Assembly (NCBI GenBank): GCA_016787525.1
Contig: JAEUUP010000053.1
Span: 1 to 56,558, forward strand
Origin: Saprospiraceae bacterium
Lineage (GTDB): Bacteria > Bacteroidota > Bacteroidia > Chitinophagales > Saprospiraceae
Reading direction: 5' to 3'
DNA length: 56,558 nucleotides
Positions 27,237-37,300 of the stretch are shown in pieces; within the stretch, counting starts at the first letter, position 1, and each line of letters opens with the position of its first letter. Position numbers and translations under genes: made by a program. Under the pieces are notes generated by a model, which saw only the letters and a list, made by a program, of their open reading frames with translations, did not search any database and was not told the origin of the DNA.

Positions 27237-27395
27237 ATTATCAATTTCTGTGCCAAGATGATTGAACATAAAAAGAAAATTAGGTATTTTATGATAAAAA
27301 AATATTTATTTTCTTTTATGCTGTTTTTTCATATCCATTTGAAAGAAAATATAGGCTTTGTTTTGTTGTGTGTGGAATAATTGGTTAATTTGTGA
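27237..27395. repeat. Distal conserved segment of cassette 1
   Basis: Matches 54770-54922 in reverse complement; best conserved from CAATTTCTGTG to ATGCTGTTTTTT (shared core includes AAAGAAAATTAGGTATTTTA). The rest diverges gradually. It marks the outer end of the duplicated cassette and the left edge of the AT-rich dndC cluster. Confidence 0.8.
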
Positions 27396-27515
27396 TGTAT
27401 ATCAGTTCGACGGTAGAAACAGCAAAAACTATATTAGAAGTTGAAGTAAGTAAATTTTTTAGAATAAACGATTCCCAAAAATGTATATAAATCTTCAATT
27501 GGTGATAGTTGATAT

Positions 27516-27545
27516 TTTGTGAAATAAAAAAAGATAGTATCTTTG
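27516..27545 (+). promoter_or_regulatory. Promoter of the dndC-like operon
   Basis: TTTG (27516-27519), 18 bases, TATCTTTG (27538-27545): a good Bacteroidota promoter with a predicted leader of about 25 bases. Confidence 0.65.
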
Positions 27546-27577
27546 AAGTTTTAACATGCAATTTTAATTACACTTAA

Positions 27578-28918
27578 ATGATTGATATAAAATTTTTAGA
27601 ATCGGAAATTCGTGACCAATATTTGGCAAATGATGATAATCGTCCTTGGATAATTGGTTTTAGTGGCGGAAAAGATTCTACTATGCTTTTGCAGTTGGTG
27701 TGGAGTGCTTTAAGTAAAATAGAAATGGCAAAAGCTTATCAACGTGCCATATATGTTGTTTGTAATAATACACTTGTTGAAAATCCCAAAATTATTAATT
27801 TTACTGAAAGAACTTTAAATAGAATTGAATCTGCTGCTTTGAAACAAAGCTTACCTATTTCAGTTGTTAGAACAACGCCTAAGTTAGAAGATACTTTTTG
27901 GTTAAATTTAATTGGTAAAGGTTATCCAACTCCAAGTAGTATCTTTAGATGGTGTACAGATAGGTTAAAAATAAGCCCCACTACTAAATTTATTTTGGAT
28001 AAGATTAATGATTCAGGAGAAGTTATTATTTTGTTAGGAACTAGATCTGATGAAAGTTCTAATCGGGCAAAATCAATGAAACAGCGTGAAATATTTGGTA
28101 AAAGATTACGAAAACATGTTTTACCAAATGCTTACGTTTATGCACCCCTCAAAGATGTGGTTACGGATGAAGTCTGGCAATATTTGTTACAGAATCCACC
28201 ACTATGGGGAGGTACAAATCGAGAGTTGGTAACTCTTTACAGAAATGCTACGGGAGGGGATTGCCCTTTAGTAATAGATACAACAACACCGTCTTGTGGT
28301 AACAGTCGTTTTGGATGTTGGGTTTGCACGGTTGTTCAGAAAGATAAATCGATGCAAGCATTGATTGATAATGGTGAAGAATGGATGTTACCGTTGTTAG
28401 AGTTACGGAATTATTTAGCTGAAACACAAACTAATCATGAGAAATACCGCCAAAAAGAAAGGCGAAATGGTACAATCACAGAGGGGGTACATGGACCATA
28501 TTTTCCTAGTGTCCGAGCGAAGATTCTTGAAGATTTATTAAAAGCACAAAAAGAAATTCGAGAAGAAGATCCTAATATGGTTTTGATTTCCCAACAGGAA
28601 CTGATAGCAATTCAAATCATTTGGTATAGAGACGGTATTTTTTACCCTCGTGTATCAGACATTTATAATAAAGTTTACAATATTAACAGTTTAGATATGG
28701 ATAAGCAGGACAATCAAAGACAAAAAGAAGATGCACTTTTGCACCAAGTATGCCACCGCAATCCTGATGATGTGCAGTTAATCAATAATCTATTGGATTT
28801 GCATAAATCTAAAATCCTTCTCAAAAATAGAAATGGGTTGAAAGGTGATTTGGAAAAAGAATTAGACTTTTTTTTGAAAAAGAAAAAAATTGAAACCGTT
28901 GCTTCTCAATATTCCTAA
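27578..28918 (+). CDS. dndC: DndC-like sulfurtransferase / PAPS-reductase-family protein (446 aa)
   Basis: PP-loop ATPase of the DNA phosphorothioation enzyme family; DndC activates the DNA backbone with ATP and holds an Fe-S cluster for sulfur transfer. Seen: WIIGFSGGKDSTMLLQLVW (PP loop, residues 29-35), CNNTLVENPKI, FRWCTDRLKI (about 121-131), LGTRSDESSNRA, and the cysteine cluster SCGNSRFGCWVC (about 239-251), all characteristic of DndC. Length is slightly short of typical. Genes dndB, dndD and dndE are absent; instead an SBD-HNH nuclease follows after 9 bases. Cysteine desulfurase could come from the host IscS. Markedly AT-rich against neighbours, suggesting transfer. Confidence 0.87.
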   Translation: MIDIKFLESEIRDQYLANDDNRPWIIGFSGGKDSTMLLQLVWSALSKIEMAKAYQRAIYVVCNNTLVENPKIINFTERTLNRIESAALKQSLPISVVRTTPKLEDTFWLNLIGKGYPTPSSIFRWCTDRLKISPTTKFILDKINDSGEVIILLGTRSDESSNRAKSMKQREIFGKRLRKHVLPNAYVYAPLKDVVTDEVWQYLLQNPPLWGGTNRELVTLYRNATGGDCPLVIDTTTPSCGNSRFGCWVCTVVQKDKSMQALIDNGEEWMLPLLELRNYLAETQTNHEKYRQKERRNGTITEGVHGPYFPSVRAKILEDLLKAQKEIREEDPNMVLISQQELIAIQIIWYRDGIFYPRVSDIYNKVYNINSLDMDKQDNQRQKEDALLHQVCHRNPDDVQLINNLLDLHKSKILLKNRNGLKGDLEKELDFFLKKKKIETVASQYS

Positions 28919-28927
28919 GCTTTGAAT

Positions 28928-29905
28928 ATGCAAAACCCTAACTTAGAATTTTACATTTATGCCTTTACGCATCTTCGGCGAGACAATCACAAAGGCGGCG
29001 CACCTCATAAGCCAATCCTTCTTTTGAGTTTGATTGATGCTTTTGCCAATAATCTCATTCCTGATAATAAAATTTACATCACACCTGAATTGATTGGTTT
29101 TTTCAAAATCAATTGGGCAAACTATGTTGAAGATGAAAGAGAAAAGCGGTTTGCTTTGCCGTTTTATCACATGAAATCTGAAAAATTTTGGCGACTCATT
29201 CCTAAAAGTGGTTATGAAGTTTGGATAGAATTGAAAGACTCAATGAGAAGTTTAGGCAATCTGCAAGTAGCTGTTGATTATGCTGAAATTGATATAGTCC
29301 TTGTTGAATTACTAAAAAAACCTGTTGAAAGAAAAGTTCTAAAACAAGCACTTTTAGATATATATTTTCCAAATGCTACACTTAAAACCAATTCCTACGA
29401 AGGTTTAGACTTGATTCATAATATTGAAAATCAGTTACTTAATGAAGATTCAGCGACCTATTCAGCTGAAATCAAAGAATTGAAATCTAAACTAAATAAA
29501 GTTGAGTTTGAAGAAGAAGTTATACTGAGGGGTAGCCTTTTCAAAAGAGAAGTACCAAAAAAATATAAGTTCACTTGTTGCGTTTCGAGGTTGAGTGTAG
29601 ATGTCACTTTCAACTCAACAACCTTAATCGAAGCCTGCCATATCGAACCATTTAGTGTTTCATACATTGACACAATTTCAAATGGTCTTGCATTATCGCC
29701 AACGCTTCATGCCGCTTTCGATAGAGGTTTATTTACAATTTCAGATGAATACAAAGTGATTGTTTCAAAGAAATTTAAAGAATCTAAAAGCCCACATGGT
29801 TTGCAACAGTTTAACGGTCAACAAATTTTGTTACCAGATTTGACATTACATTTTCCAGATTTAGAAAGGTTGGCTTGGCATCGAAAATATAAATTTGAAA
29901 AATGA
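28928..29905 (+). CDS. HNH endonuclease with N-terminal sulfur-binding-like domain (325 aa)
   Basis: ATG at 28928 is used rather than an upstream TTG. The N-terminal domain contains GAPHKPILLLSLIDAF (residues 24-39) and FYHMKSEKFWRL, resembling the sulfur-binding domain (SBD) of phosphorothioate-dependent enzymes such as ScoMcrA. The C-terminal HNH domain reads TTLIEACHIEPFS...SNGLALSPTLHAAFDRG (His238, Asn252, His261). Known relatives cut phosphorothioated DNA. Directly after dndC, it could restrict or sense the same mark. It carries the only TACTGAGGGG copy of this cluster (LRG, residues 200-202). Confidence 0.82.
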   Translation: MQNPNLEFYIYAFTHLRRDNHKGGAPHKPILLLSLIDAFANNLIPDNKIYITPELIGFFKINWANYVEDEREKRFALPFYHMKSEKFWRLIPKSGYEVWIELKDSMRSLGNLQVAVDYAEIDIVLVELLKKPVERKVLKQALLDIYFPNATLKTNSYEGLDLIHNIENQLLNEDSATYSAEIKELKSKLNKVEFEEEVILRGSLFKREVPKKYKFTCCVSRLSVDVTFNSTTLIEACHIEPFSVSYIDTISNGLALSPTLHAAFDRGLFTISDEYKVIVSKKFKESKSPHGLQQFNGQQILLPDLTLHFPDLERLAWHRKYKFEK

Positions 29906-30048
29906 ATCCGTTGTAAACTTTATGATTACAACGGATTTACTTTTATGTCTTCAGAAGTTATAAACACGGGATACGGAAAATATAACAAGGAAATGCCAAC
30001 CTTAATTTCCTGATTACAAAGTTTAGCGATTTTTAAAATAATATCAAT

Positions 30049-31707
30049 ATGCAAAATCAAGGGAAAATTAAAGTGCCAAGTGTTATCGTGGCTCATTTAA
30101 TCAGAGGACTATACCGTAGCAATGCTACCACATTCAAAGAATTAGTAAGCAATGCTTTTGACGCTGATGCTACGGAAGTACGTATTGACACTAACTTCCC
30201 TGAATTTGACTTCCTTTCCTGTGTTGACAATGGAAAAGGAATGAGTAAAGAAATTTTTTTACGGCACTTTAATGAAAAAGGAATTGGGAGTAGTACGAAA
30301 AGAAAAGGAGACAATCAATTCACACCTATATATCACCGCCCAATAATTGGAAGACTTGGTATTGGAATGTTGGCTATAGGACAATTGTGCCATAGTTTCG
30401 AAATAGAAAGCCATTATCTTGATGAAGATGGAAAGGGACAAGCTTATCATGCTGTCATTATTTTAGAAGATGAAGGTATAAAAACAGTCGAAGAGCAAGA
30501 AAAAGATTCAGGATTTATACATGGTGATTTAGAAGTGGGAACATGGCAAATGACTGAGATTGAATATGAAGAAGAAAAGAAAGGATTAAGTATTATTACT
30601 AATGATGTGAGGGCAACTTTTCGGAGAGAAATGAAGCAATCTTTAGAAAAAAATGGTAAATCATTAATTGATAAAATTAGATTTAATCAAAGAAAAATTA
30701 ATGATGAGTTTTTTAGTGTTTTTGAAAATAATGGTAATAAGAGTATCTTAAAATGGAATACTTATTTGGAAACAATATGGGAGTTATCCATTCTATGTCC
30801 ATTACCTTATTATGAAGATTCTAATACAACGCAAAATGAAAAAAAAATTGTCTGCCCAATAGACTTTAGTAAAATTAGTCAACGATATGAAAATATTAAA
30901 AAATTCATTGAAGAAAGGCAACAGCAATTAAAGAATTATATGTTTAAAGTCACTTTTGATGGAATAGATTTAAAAAGACTTATTTCACTACCATCTTCTA
31001 ATAATCTAAAACCAGATGCACAGGAACTTCATTTAATCGATTTCGATCAAGAAATTTATGGACGACGATTACGATTTACGGGTTATATCTTTGCGCAAGT
31101 CCCTTTGGCTATTATTCCTTGGGAATTAAATGGCATTCAAATCCGATTAAAAGAGGTGGGAATTGGGAAATATGACCCATCATTTCTCAAGTATCACGAA
31201 GAAATTGCTACAATAAGATCAAAATGGATAAGTGGAGAAATTTTTGTTGATGAGGGATTAGAGGCAGCACTTACAATAAATCGAGATAGCTTCAATGAAC
31301 ATGAAGAACATTATAAAAAACTCCAAAAAGAAATTCATAAACATATTCATAGTATATTAAGCGAAGCAAATAATACTGCAAAGAAACTATCTCTTGAAAA
31401 AAAGGTGGTTAAAACTCAATTAATTCAAACGAACATTACAAATCTTATAGAGGAACAGACTAATAATGAATTTACTGTGGAACAAATTTCTATTCCCGAA
31501 AACGATAAAACCGTAATATTAGACGCTACAAAAAACAAAATAATTATTAATATTGCTCATAGAAATATCAAAAAAGAAACATCTGATGCACTCTATAAAA
31601 CAATTTTAGCAGCCTATGAAGTTTCCAAACAATTATCAGCTAATGAAGAAGAACAGAAACTTTTTTTTGAAACAACCTTGAAAAAAATAATTCAAAAATT
31701 AATTTAA
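30049..31707 (+). CDS. GHKL (Hsp90/MutL/MORC-like) ATPase (552 aa)
   Basis: N-terminal Bergerat ATP-binding fold: N box FKELVSNAFDADATEV (Glu31, Asn35), G1 box DNGKGM (60-65), G2 box GRLGIGMLAIG (101-111). Arrangement resembles HATPase_c_3 proteins found in defence islands (MORC-type). The remaining 440 residues lack recognised domains; the C-terminal 120 are Lys/Glu-rich and probably coiled. Such ATPases clamp nucleic acids or act as switches. It begins 143 bases after the HNH gene and is 9 bases from the next gene, so it shares a unit with it. Very AT-rich. Confidence 0.85.
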   Translation: MQNQGKIKVPSVIVAHLIRGLYRSNATTFKELVSNAFDADATEVRIDTNFPEFDFLSCVDNGKGMSKEIFLRHFNEKGIGSSTKRKGDNQFTPIYHRPIIGRLGIGMLAIGQLCHSFEIESHYLDEDGKGQAYHAVIILEDEGIKTVEEQEKDSGFIHGDLEVGTWQMTEIEYEEEKKGLSIITNDVRATFRREMKQSLEKNGKSLIDKIRFNQRKINDEFFSVFENNGNKSILKWNTYLETIWELSILCPLPYYEDSNTTQNEKKIVCPIDFSKISQRYENIKKFIEERQQQLKNYMFKVTFDGIDLKRLISLPSSNNLKPDAQELHLIDFDQEIYGRRLRFTGYIFAQVPLAIIPWELNGIQIRLKEVGIGKYDPSFLKYHEEIATIRSKWISGEIFVDEGLEAALTINRDSFNEHEEHYKKLQKEIHKHIHSILSEANNTAKKLSLEKKVVKTQLIQTNITNLIEEQTNNEFTVEQISIPENDKTVILDATKNKIIINIAHRNIKKETSDALYKTILAAYEVSKQLSANEEEQKLFFETTLKKIIQKLI

Positions 31708-31716
31708 ACATATCTT

Positions 31717-32709
31717 ATGTACGATAAATATTACGGCAAACACTGGGTAAGAAAAGAAGGTTGGCTACCTTCGGGGAAAGCATTTGCCGCGAAGTATAGG
31801 AAGAAATACCTTAAATATTTAACTTTATGTGCAGAAAATGCAATAGACATCTTTCTTTTTGAAAAAGAAGGACTACTTCATCGTAATAAAAATAGTGAAT
31901 TACAAGATGTAATTATATGTGAAAAAGATGTTAGTGCTGCTCAACGAATCTTTGCATTAGTTCGCCCGCCTCTTAAAGAAGCAGTTTTTATAGGCAAACT
32001 GGAGAGTATATTAAATTTTGAAGAAGATCATCATACAAGAGGTATTGACCCTGATGATGACACAATAAATCAAAGGAATTCTCAAATCAGACAAAAATTT
32101 AAATATAAAAAAGATCATTTACGTTTATTACATGAATTTCCTTTCGACTTAATTAACTTTGATATTGTCGAAAATATGTTAAGAAACACTGAAACTCCTT
32201 TATTGAGGTCGCTACAAAAAATCTTTGAATTTCAGCAAGATACTAATTTTTTACTTTTTGTAACTATACCAATTGAAGATATCAATGCAAGTTTTTATGC
32301 TTTATTCAAAGAGCGTATGCAAGAAAATATAGACTCACATATTGAAATCAAGCAGGCTTTTGAAGAAAGATTTGATATAGATGCAGATTTTGATAGTATT
32401 GATCAAAAATGCAAAATCACAATCGGCTTTGCTAAACAAATAATTATTCCTTATGCTGACCAATATAATTGGCAATGCAGGCATCATGGTACATTTATTT
32501 ATGAAAATAATAGAGGGAGAAGAATGCTAAATACTATAGTTGAATTGTCAAAGAATCAAGCAGAAAACCATTATGTTAGAGATGTAGTAAATATTATAAA
32601 AAATATGCCACACTTTATGCCTTACCAAGAAAATTATCCAACAGAGATAGTCGAAGATTTAGAAGCCATTATAGAATACAGAGAAAGAATTAGGAATGAA
32701 AATACTTAA
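31717..32709 (+). CDS. Unrecognised partner of the GHKL ATPase (330 aa)
   Basis: No family recognised. Begins YDKYYGKHWVRKEGWLPSGKAF; contains ALVRPPLKEAVFIGKL and HEFPFDLINFDIVENMLRN followed by FLLFVTIPIEDINASFY. The order of these strands (acidic-ended beta strand, then a strand with hydrophobic residues) vaguely recalls a Rossmann methyltransferase lacking a clear SAM motif I; this is only a suggestion. Cytoplasmic, with no signal peptide. Ends the AT-rich cluster; followed by XisHI leader repeats. Coupled by a 9-base gap to the ATPase gene. Confidence 0.6.
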   Translation: MYDKYYGKHWVRKEGWLPSGKAFAAKYRKKYLKYLTLCAENAIDIFLFEKEGLLHRNKNSELQDVIICEKDVSAAQRIFALVRPPLKEAVFIGKLESILNFEEDHHTRGIDPDDDTINQRNSQIRQKFKYKKDHLRLLHEFPFDLINFDIVENMLRNTETPLLRSLQKIFEFQQDTNFLLFVTIPIEDINASFYALFKERMQENIDSHIEIKQAFEERFDIDADFDSIDQKCKITIGFAKQIIIPYADQYNWQCRHHGTFIYENNRGRRMLNTIVELSKNQAENHYVRDVVNIIKNMPHFMPYQENYPTEIVEDLEAIIEYRERIRNENT

Positions 32710-32718
32710 TTTTCATTT

Positions 32719-33102
32719 AACCGCTGGCGTAAGTATATCGTTCGTGAACATCTAAACCGCTGCCGCTGGCGCAAGGTATTCAAAAAAAACATACGCGCTC
32801 GTAAGCCTTACCAAAGGCGCAACCTATTATTCATCACGACACAGAAGAGCGCAATAATCTCCGCTGGCACAAAGTCTATCGCTTGTGAGTGTTTTCCGAC
32901 ACGAAACATATTATAAAGCAGGTCTCTGAGGTGTACGTTTACTTCCCTCAGTAAAAGCAAGAAAAAGAACGGATTTAGGGAGCAGTTGCCCTAAATCCGT
33001 TTTGCATGTCAAAAAAAGAGATAAAGGAACAAGGAAAGCGAACAAGGAATCAAAAAAGGCGTAAATTTGCTATGAACAATCCTTATGGTAAACTAAAAAA
33101 AT
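32719..33102. repeat. XisHI leader repeat L1
   Basis: Long repeat shared, in reverse orientation, with 48011-48262 and in part with 46640-46795, 47129-47245 and 49185-49310. It holds CCGCTGGCGC-type direct repeats, GGCGCAACC, CCCTCAGTA (a degraded word copy), the hairpin ACGGATTTAGGG/CCCTAAATCCGT (32969-33000), and at 33062-33069 TAAATTTG, a -7 element placed 33 bases before the XisH start. The same -7 sequence is kept before the intact pair at 48.0 kb. Confidence 0.8.
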
Positions 33103-33521
33103 ATGGCAAGAGATATATTTCATGAGACCGTAAAAAAGCACTTGAAAAAGAAGGTTGGACAATTACGCACGATCCATACTATTTGAATGATAAACTAAAA
33201 AATATCAAGTATGAAGTTGATTTAGGGGCAGAAAAACTATTAGCTGCAGAACGGGACTCGGAAAAGATTGCAGTAGAAATAAAAAGTTTCACTAAAATAT
33301 CATTCAGACATGAATTTCATGCTGTTTTAGGTCAATATTTGATTTACTACAAAGGTCTTTATCAAATAGAACCAGAGCGTCAATTATTTTTAGCTATGCC
33401 TTCTTTTGCTTATAACCGACTACAAACGCATCCTTTTCTGCTTGAAATAGTAGAAGACTATAAAGTAAAACTCATAATTTTTGATGATCAAAAAGAAACG
33501 CTTGTATTATGGAAAAAATAA
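33103..33521 (+). pseudogene. XisH-family gene, frameshifted (copy 1)
   Basis: ATG at 33103 gives MARDIFHETVKK, after which one base is missing in the A-run at 33132-33137; the other frame continues with GWTITHDPYYLNDKLK...VDLGAEKLLAAERDSEKIAVEIKSF to the stop at 33521. The ExK (VEIKSF) and preceding Asp are intact. XisH (fdxN element excision factor in Anabaena) has a restriction-endonuclease-like fold. A homopolymer deletion may be real or a sequencing error. An internal start at 33183 would give only 112 residues. The end overlaps XisI by 13 bases. Confidence 0.85.
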
Positions 33522-33841
33522 AAAAGTATCAAAAAGCGATTATTAATGTATTGAACGCTTATCAGCGTACTTCTAACACAGTAGAAACCTTACTACTTGC
33601 CGATACGACACATCATCACTACCAAGTTGTAGAAGCGGGTTGGCAAGATGCTGACCATTATCATTATGGGATATTGTTCCATATTCATATCAAACCGACA
33701 GGCAAGGTCGTTATTTTAGAAAATAACACAGAAGATGACTTAGCAGAATTTTTGATAGATAAAGGTGTTCTGAAATCAGATATTGTCATTAACTTCATAC
33801 CAGAACGGGTAAGACAATCCACAGGTTATGCAGTTGCATAG
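33509..33841 (+). CDS. XisI-family protein (copy 1, 110 aa)
   Basis: Partner of XisH. Typical features: MEKIKKYQKAIINVLNAY, TTHHHYQVVEAGWQD, HIHIKPTGKVVILENNTE, DLAEFLIDKGVLKSDIV, and the C-terminus RQSTGYAVA. In Anabaena XisH and XisI are needed with XisF for fdxN element excision, but most genomic pairs have no such element. Start ATG overlaps the end of XisH. It is intact although XisH upstream is frameshifted. Confidence 0.92.
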   Translation: MEKIKKYQKAIINVLNAYQRTSNTVETLLLADTTHHHYQVVEAGWQDADHYHYGILFHIHIKPTGKVVILENNTEDDLAEFLIDKGVLKSDIVINFIPERVRQSTGYAVA

Positions 33842-34301
33842 TTGAGTGTTTTTATCACCGCTGGCGCAAAGTTTATCACTCGTGAGTGTTTTCAGGCTCG
33901 AAACAGACCATTGAGTGCTTCTTAGATGTTCAAAAACAATCAAAATCAAGCCCCCTTTCCATAAGAATCCTTCGGATCAGTAAAACGAGTATCAAAAAGC
34001 CTTGCCGCACCGACAAAGTGCTGCAAGGCTTTTGTAATAGAACAAAAGAATAAGCCGTATTTGCATGAATAGACCAGTCTTTATGGGTCAAAGTGGGACC
34101 ACAACGTCCAATATTTTTGAAAATATTTAACATTTGGCTTACCAAATCGTTATTTTTTTTCAAACATTTGAAGAATCATAGACGATAATTTGTCTTTTCA
34201 CGTTTAAATGTTAAAATTTGCCGCATTAATTCACTAACTTCTTGAAAATGAAATCATTAGCGGGAGTTATCTTTCAACTAAAACCTAACTTTGGAACAAC
34301 T
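33842..34301. other. Spacer with repeat fragment and terminator
   Basis: Starts with a fragment of the XisHI leader family (CACCGCTGGCGCAAAG, GTGAGTGTTTTC). AAAAGCCTTGC at 33995-34005 pairs with GCAAGGCTTTT at 34023-34033, an intrinsic terminator for XisI whose stem sequence recurs at 49121. The remainder to 34301 holds no supported gene. Confidence 0.6.
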
Positions 34302-37300
34302 ATGAAGCCAAAACTGTTTTTGGGCCTCGTGTTTGTCGTTACACTCGCCACTGGTATTGTCGCACAGCCGACGACAGTCTTCACGGAAGCCAACCTCGCC
34401 TACAAACGGGGGATGGACTTTTACGACAAGGGAATCTACAACGTTGCGATGCAAGAGTTTTACATCGCACTCACGCAATTGCGCCCTGCACCCGAACCTG
34501 AAGCCCGTTTACTGAGGGGTCAAGCGGAATTGCATTATGCAAAAGCAGCTGTGCGCTCGGGTCAACCGAATGGCGAGCAACTGATGTTGGATTATATTCG
34601 TACTTATTCGCCAGACCCGTTGGCAGGTCAAGCAGCGATTGAGATGGGCGACTTTTATTTCAATCAAGGAAAGTTGGATAAGGCTTTGGATTTCTACAAT
34701 GCCATGTCTGCTTCGGATTTGCCGCCTGCACAACGCGATGAATTGTACTTCAAACAAGGTTATGCGTACTTTGTGTCGAAAAAATTTCCACAAGCCAAAG
34801 CCAATTTGTCAAAAGTCAGAGATTTGACGAGTTTTAAATACTACAATGAAGCCAATTACTATTATGGTATGTGCGCCTTCTTCGAGAATAACCTCGATGA
34901 AGCAGCCCGCAGTTTCCAACGTGTGGCTTCATCGAAACAATATGCAGCGGTTGTGCCTTACAATTTGGTGCAAATCTTTGCAGCTCAACGGGATTGGGAC
35001 AAAGTTTTGCGTGCAGGTTTGGCAGCTTTGGAAGATCCGAAGATTAAAAATGCCAAACAAATCAATCAATTGATTGGTCAAGCCTATTTTGAGAAAAAAC
35101 AGTTTGAATTGGCTGAAAAATACCTCGTAGAAGGTGCGGATGGTAATGCCAGTATGCGTGCAGAAGACTATTATCAGTTGGGTTTCTGTCAACACCGCAA
35201 TGGACACTACGACCAAGCATCCAAATCGTTGGAGAACTTGAGTGGACAGAACTCTCAAATCGGTCAACACGGCATGTATTTGCTCGGAGACTGTTATTTG
35301 CGTTTGGGCAATCGCCCACGTGCGAAAAATGCGTTCTCAATCGCTTCTCGTATGAACTATGACCCCTCAGTAACGGAAGAGGCTCAATGGAATTATGCAA
35401 AATTAGCCTACGAATTGAAGCAAACGCAGGAAGCTGTGGATGCCTTGCAAGCCATTCCGCAGAGTTCTAAGAATTACAGCGAGGCACAAAACCTTCTGTC
35501 TGAGGTTTTGTTGCAAACCCGCAATTTCGACGAGGCTTTGCGCATCATCAATGCAACAACTTACAAAACACCTAAGCTCAGAGAAGCTGCTCAAAAGGCT
35601 TTGACCTACCGCGGTATGCAATTGGTGCAAACAGGCGACAAGCAAGCCGCCAAAACTTACTTTGAACGCAGCTTGACCGATGCTCCAGACGCAACAACTA
35701 AGATGATGGCCAACTATTGGTTGGGCTATATCAGCTATGATTTGAAGGAATACGACAATAGCCAACGTTATATGGGCAATTTCTTGTCGGCTGCCAAAGG
35801 TATGAGTCAGTTGCCCGCCGAATCTTCGATTCACATGGCAAACTATATTCAAGGCTACAACTACTTGAAAGAAAAGAACTACCAAACGGCATTGACCTAT
35901 TTCCAAGATTGTGTCACAGGCATCAAACGCGAGTTTGAATCCATCAGCAGCGACTATGTCCGCAACCAAGTTTTGGGTGATGCGACCTTGCGATTGGGCG
36001 ATTGTCACTTCAAACGCAATCAATACGACAATGCGTTGCGTTTCTACGACGAAGCTGTCAATAAAAACTACTCAGGTTTTGTCTATGCCTTGTATCAAAA
36101 AGGTATTATCCAAGGTTTGAAGGGCAATAACGTCGAGAAATTGATTTCTTTGGAGAAATTGACCACCAACTACCCGAATTCGGAGTTCGCAGCGGCTGCT
36201 TTGCTCGAAATTGGTATCACTTATATGAATATCAATCAGTTGGACAAAGCGCAACAAGCTTTAAGTCGTGTGGTTCAGAACCATAAAGACAAAAATGAGT
36301 ATGTTGTAGGCGCACTTTTGCGTTTGGGTTTGATTGCTCAAAACAAAGGCAACAATGAGTCCGCAATTTCTTACTATAAACAAGTGTTCTACAATAATCC
36401 ATCGCCAACCGACGCGAAAGCAGCCTTGGAACGCCTACAAGACATTTATGTCAATGAGTTGGGCAAACCAGATGAGTATTTTGCTTTTCTGCAAACCATC
36501 CCAGGTTACAAAGTGGACAACTTGGAGCAAGACAATATCACATACAAAGCCGCAGAAGTACAGTATGAAGCAGGCAACTACGACAAAGCGATTCTGAATT
36601 TCACTTCTTATCTGAGTCGTTTCCCTAATTCTGCCAATACCATCAACGCATATTATTATCGTGGCGAATCGTACGCAGCAAAAAAGGACTATGCCAACGC
36701 ATTGTCGGACTATGATGCCGTTGTTCAACGTGGTTCATCAAAATTGTACGAAAAAGCTTGCGAAAAAGCGACTTTGATTGCCTACAACTCAAGTCAAAAT
36801 TTCTCAAAAGCTTTCGATTTAGCTGTCAAATGGGACAAAGTGGCTTCTACAGAAGACAAAAGGTTTGAAGCCGAATTGTGGGCGGCGCGTAGTGCTTATC
36901 GTCTCAACCGTGCCGATGCAGTTTTGGAATATGGTTCGAAGGTCGCCAACAGCAATAGAGCTACTAAAGTACAAATTGCGCAAGCCAACTTCCAATTGGG
37001 CAAAGTCACATTCGATAGAAACGAATGGGATCGCGCACAAGGCTATTTCTTAAAAACCATTGCAGCAGGTGGCTCAGACGAACAGACTTCTGAGGCACGT
37101 TATCTCGATGCTATGATTGAATACAAGAAGCGCAATCTCGATGCGGCTTTAGACAAAGCCGATAGAGCCTCTATGAACAACCCCTCAGTATATTGGGCAG
37201 CCAAAGCGGTTATTCTTCAAGCCGATATTTATGCTGAAAAGAATGACCTCGTCAATGCCCGTGCCGCTTTGGAATCCATAGTCGAAGGTGTGAAAGAATA

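Noticed and set aside
28476-28487. CACAGAGGGGG inside dndC as a copy of the dispersed word
   Set aside because: Two mismatches in the conserved TACTGA part; treated as chance similarity.
33930-34163. Minus-strand frame of 77 codons in the gap before the TPR gene
   Set aside because: It crosses a clear terminator hairpin (33995-34033), has no recognised domain and lies opposite repeat sequence.
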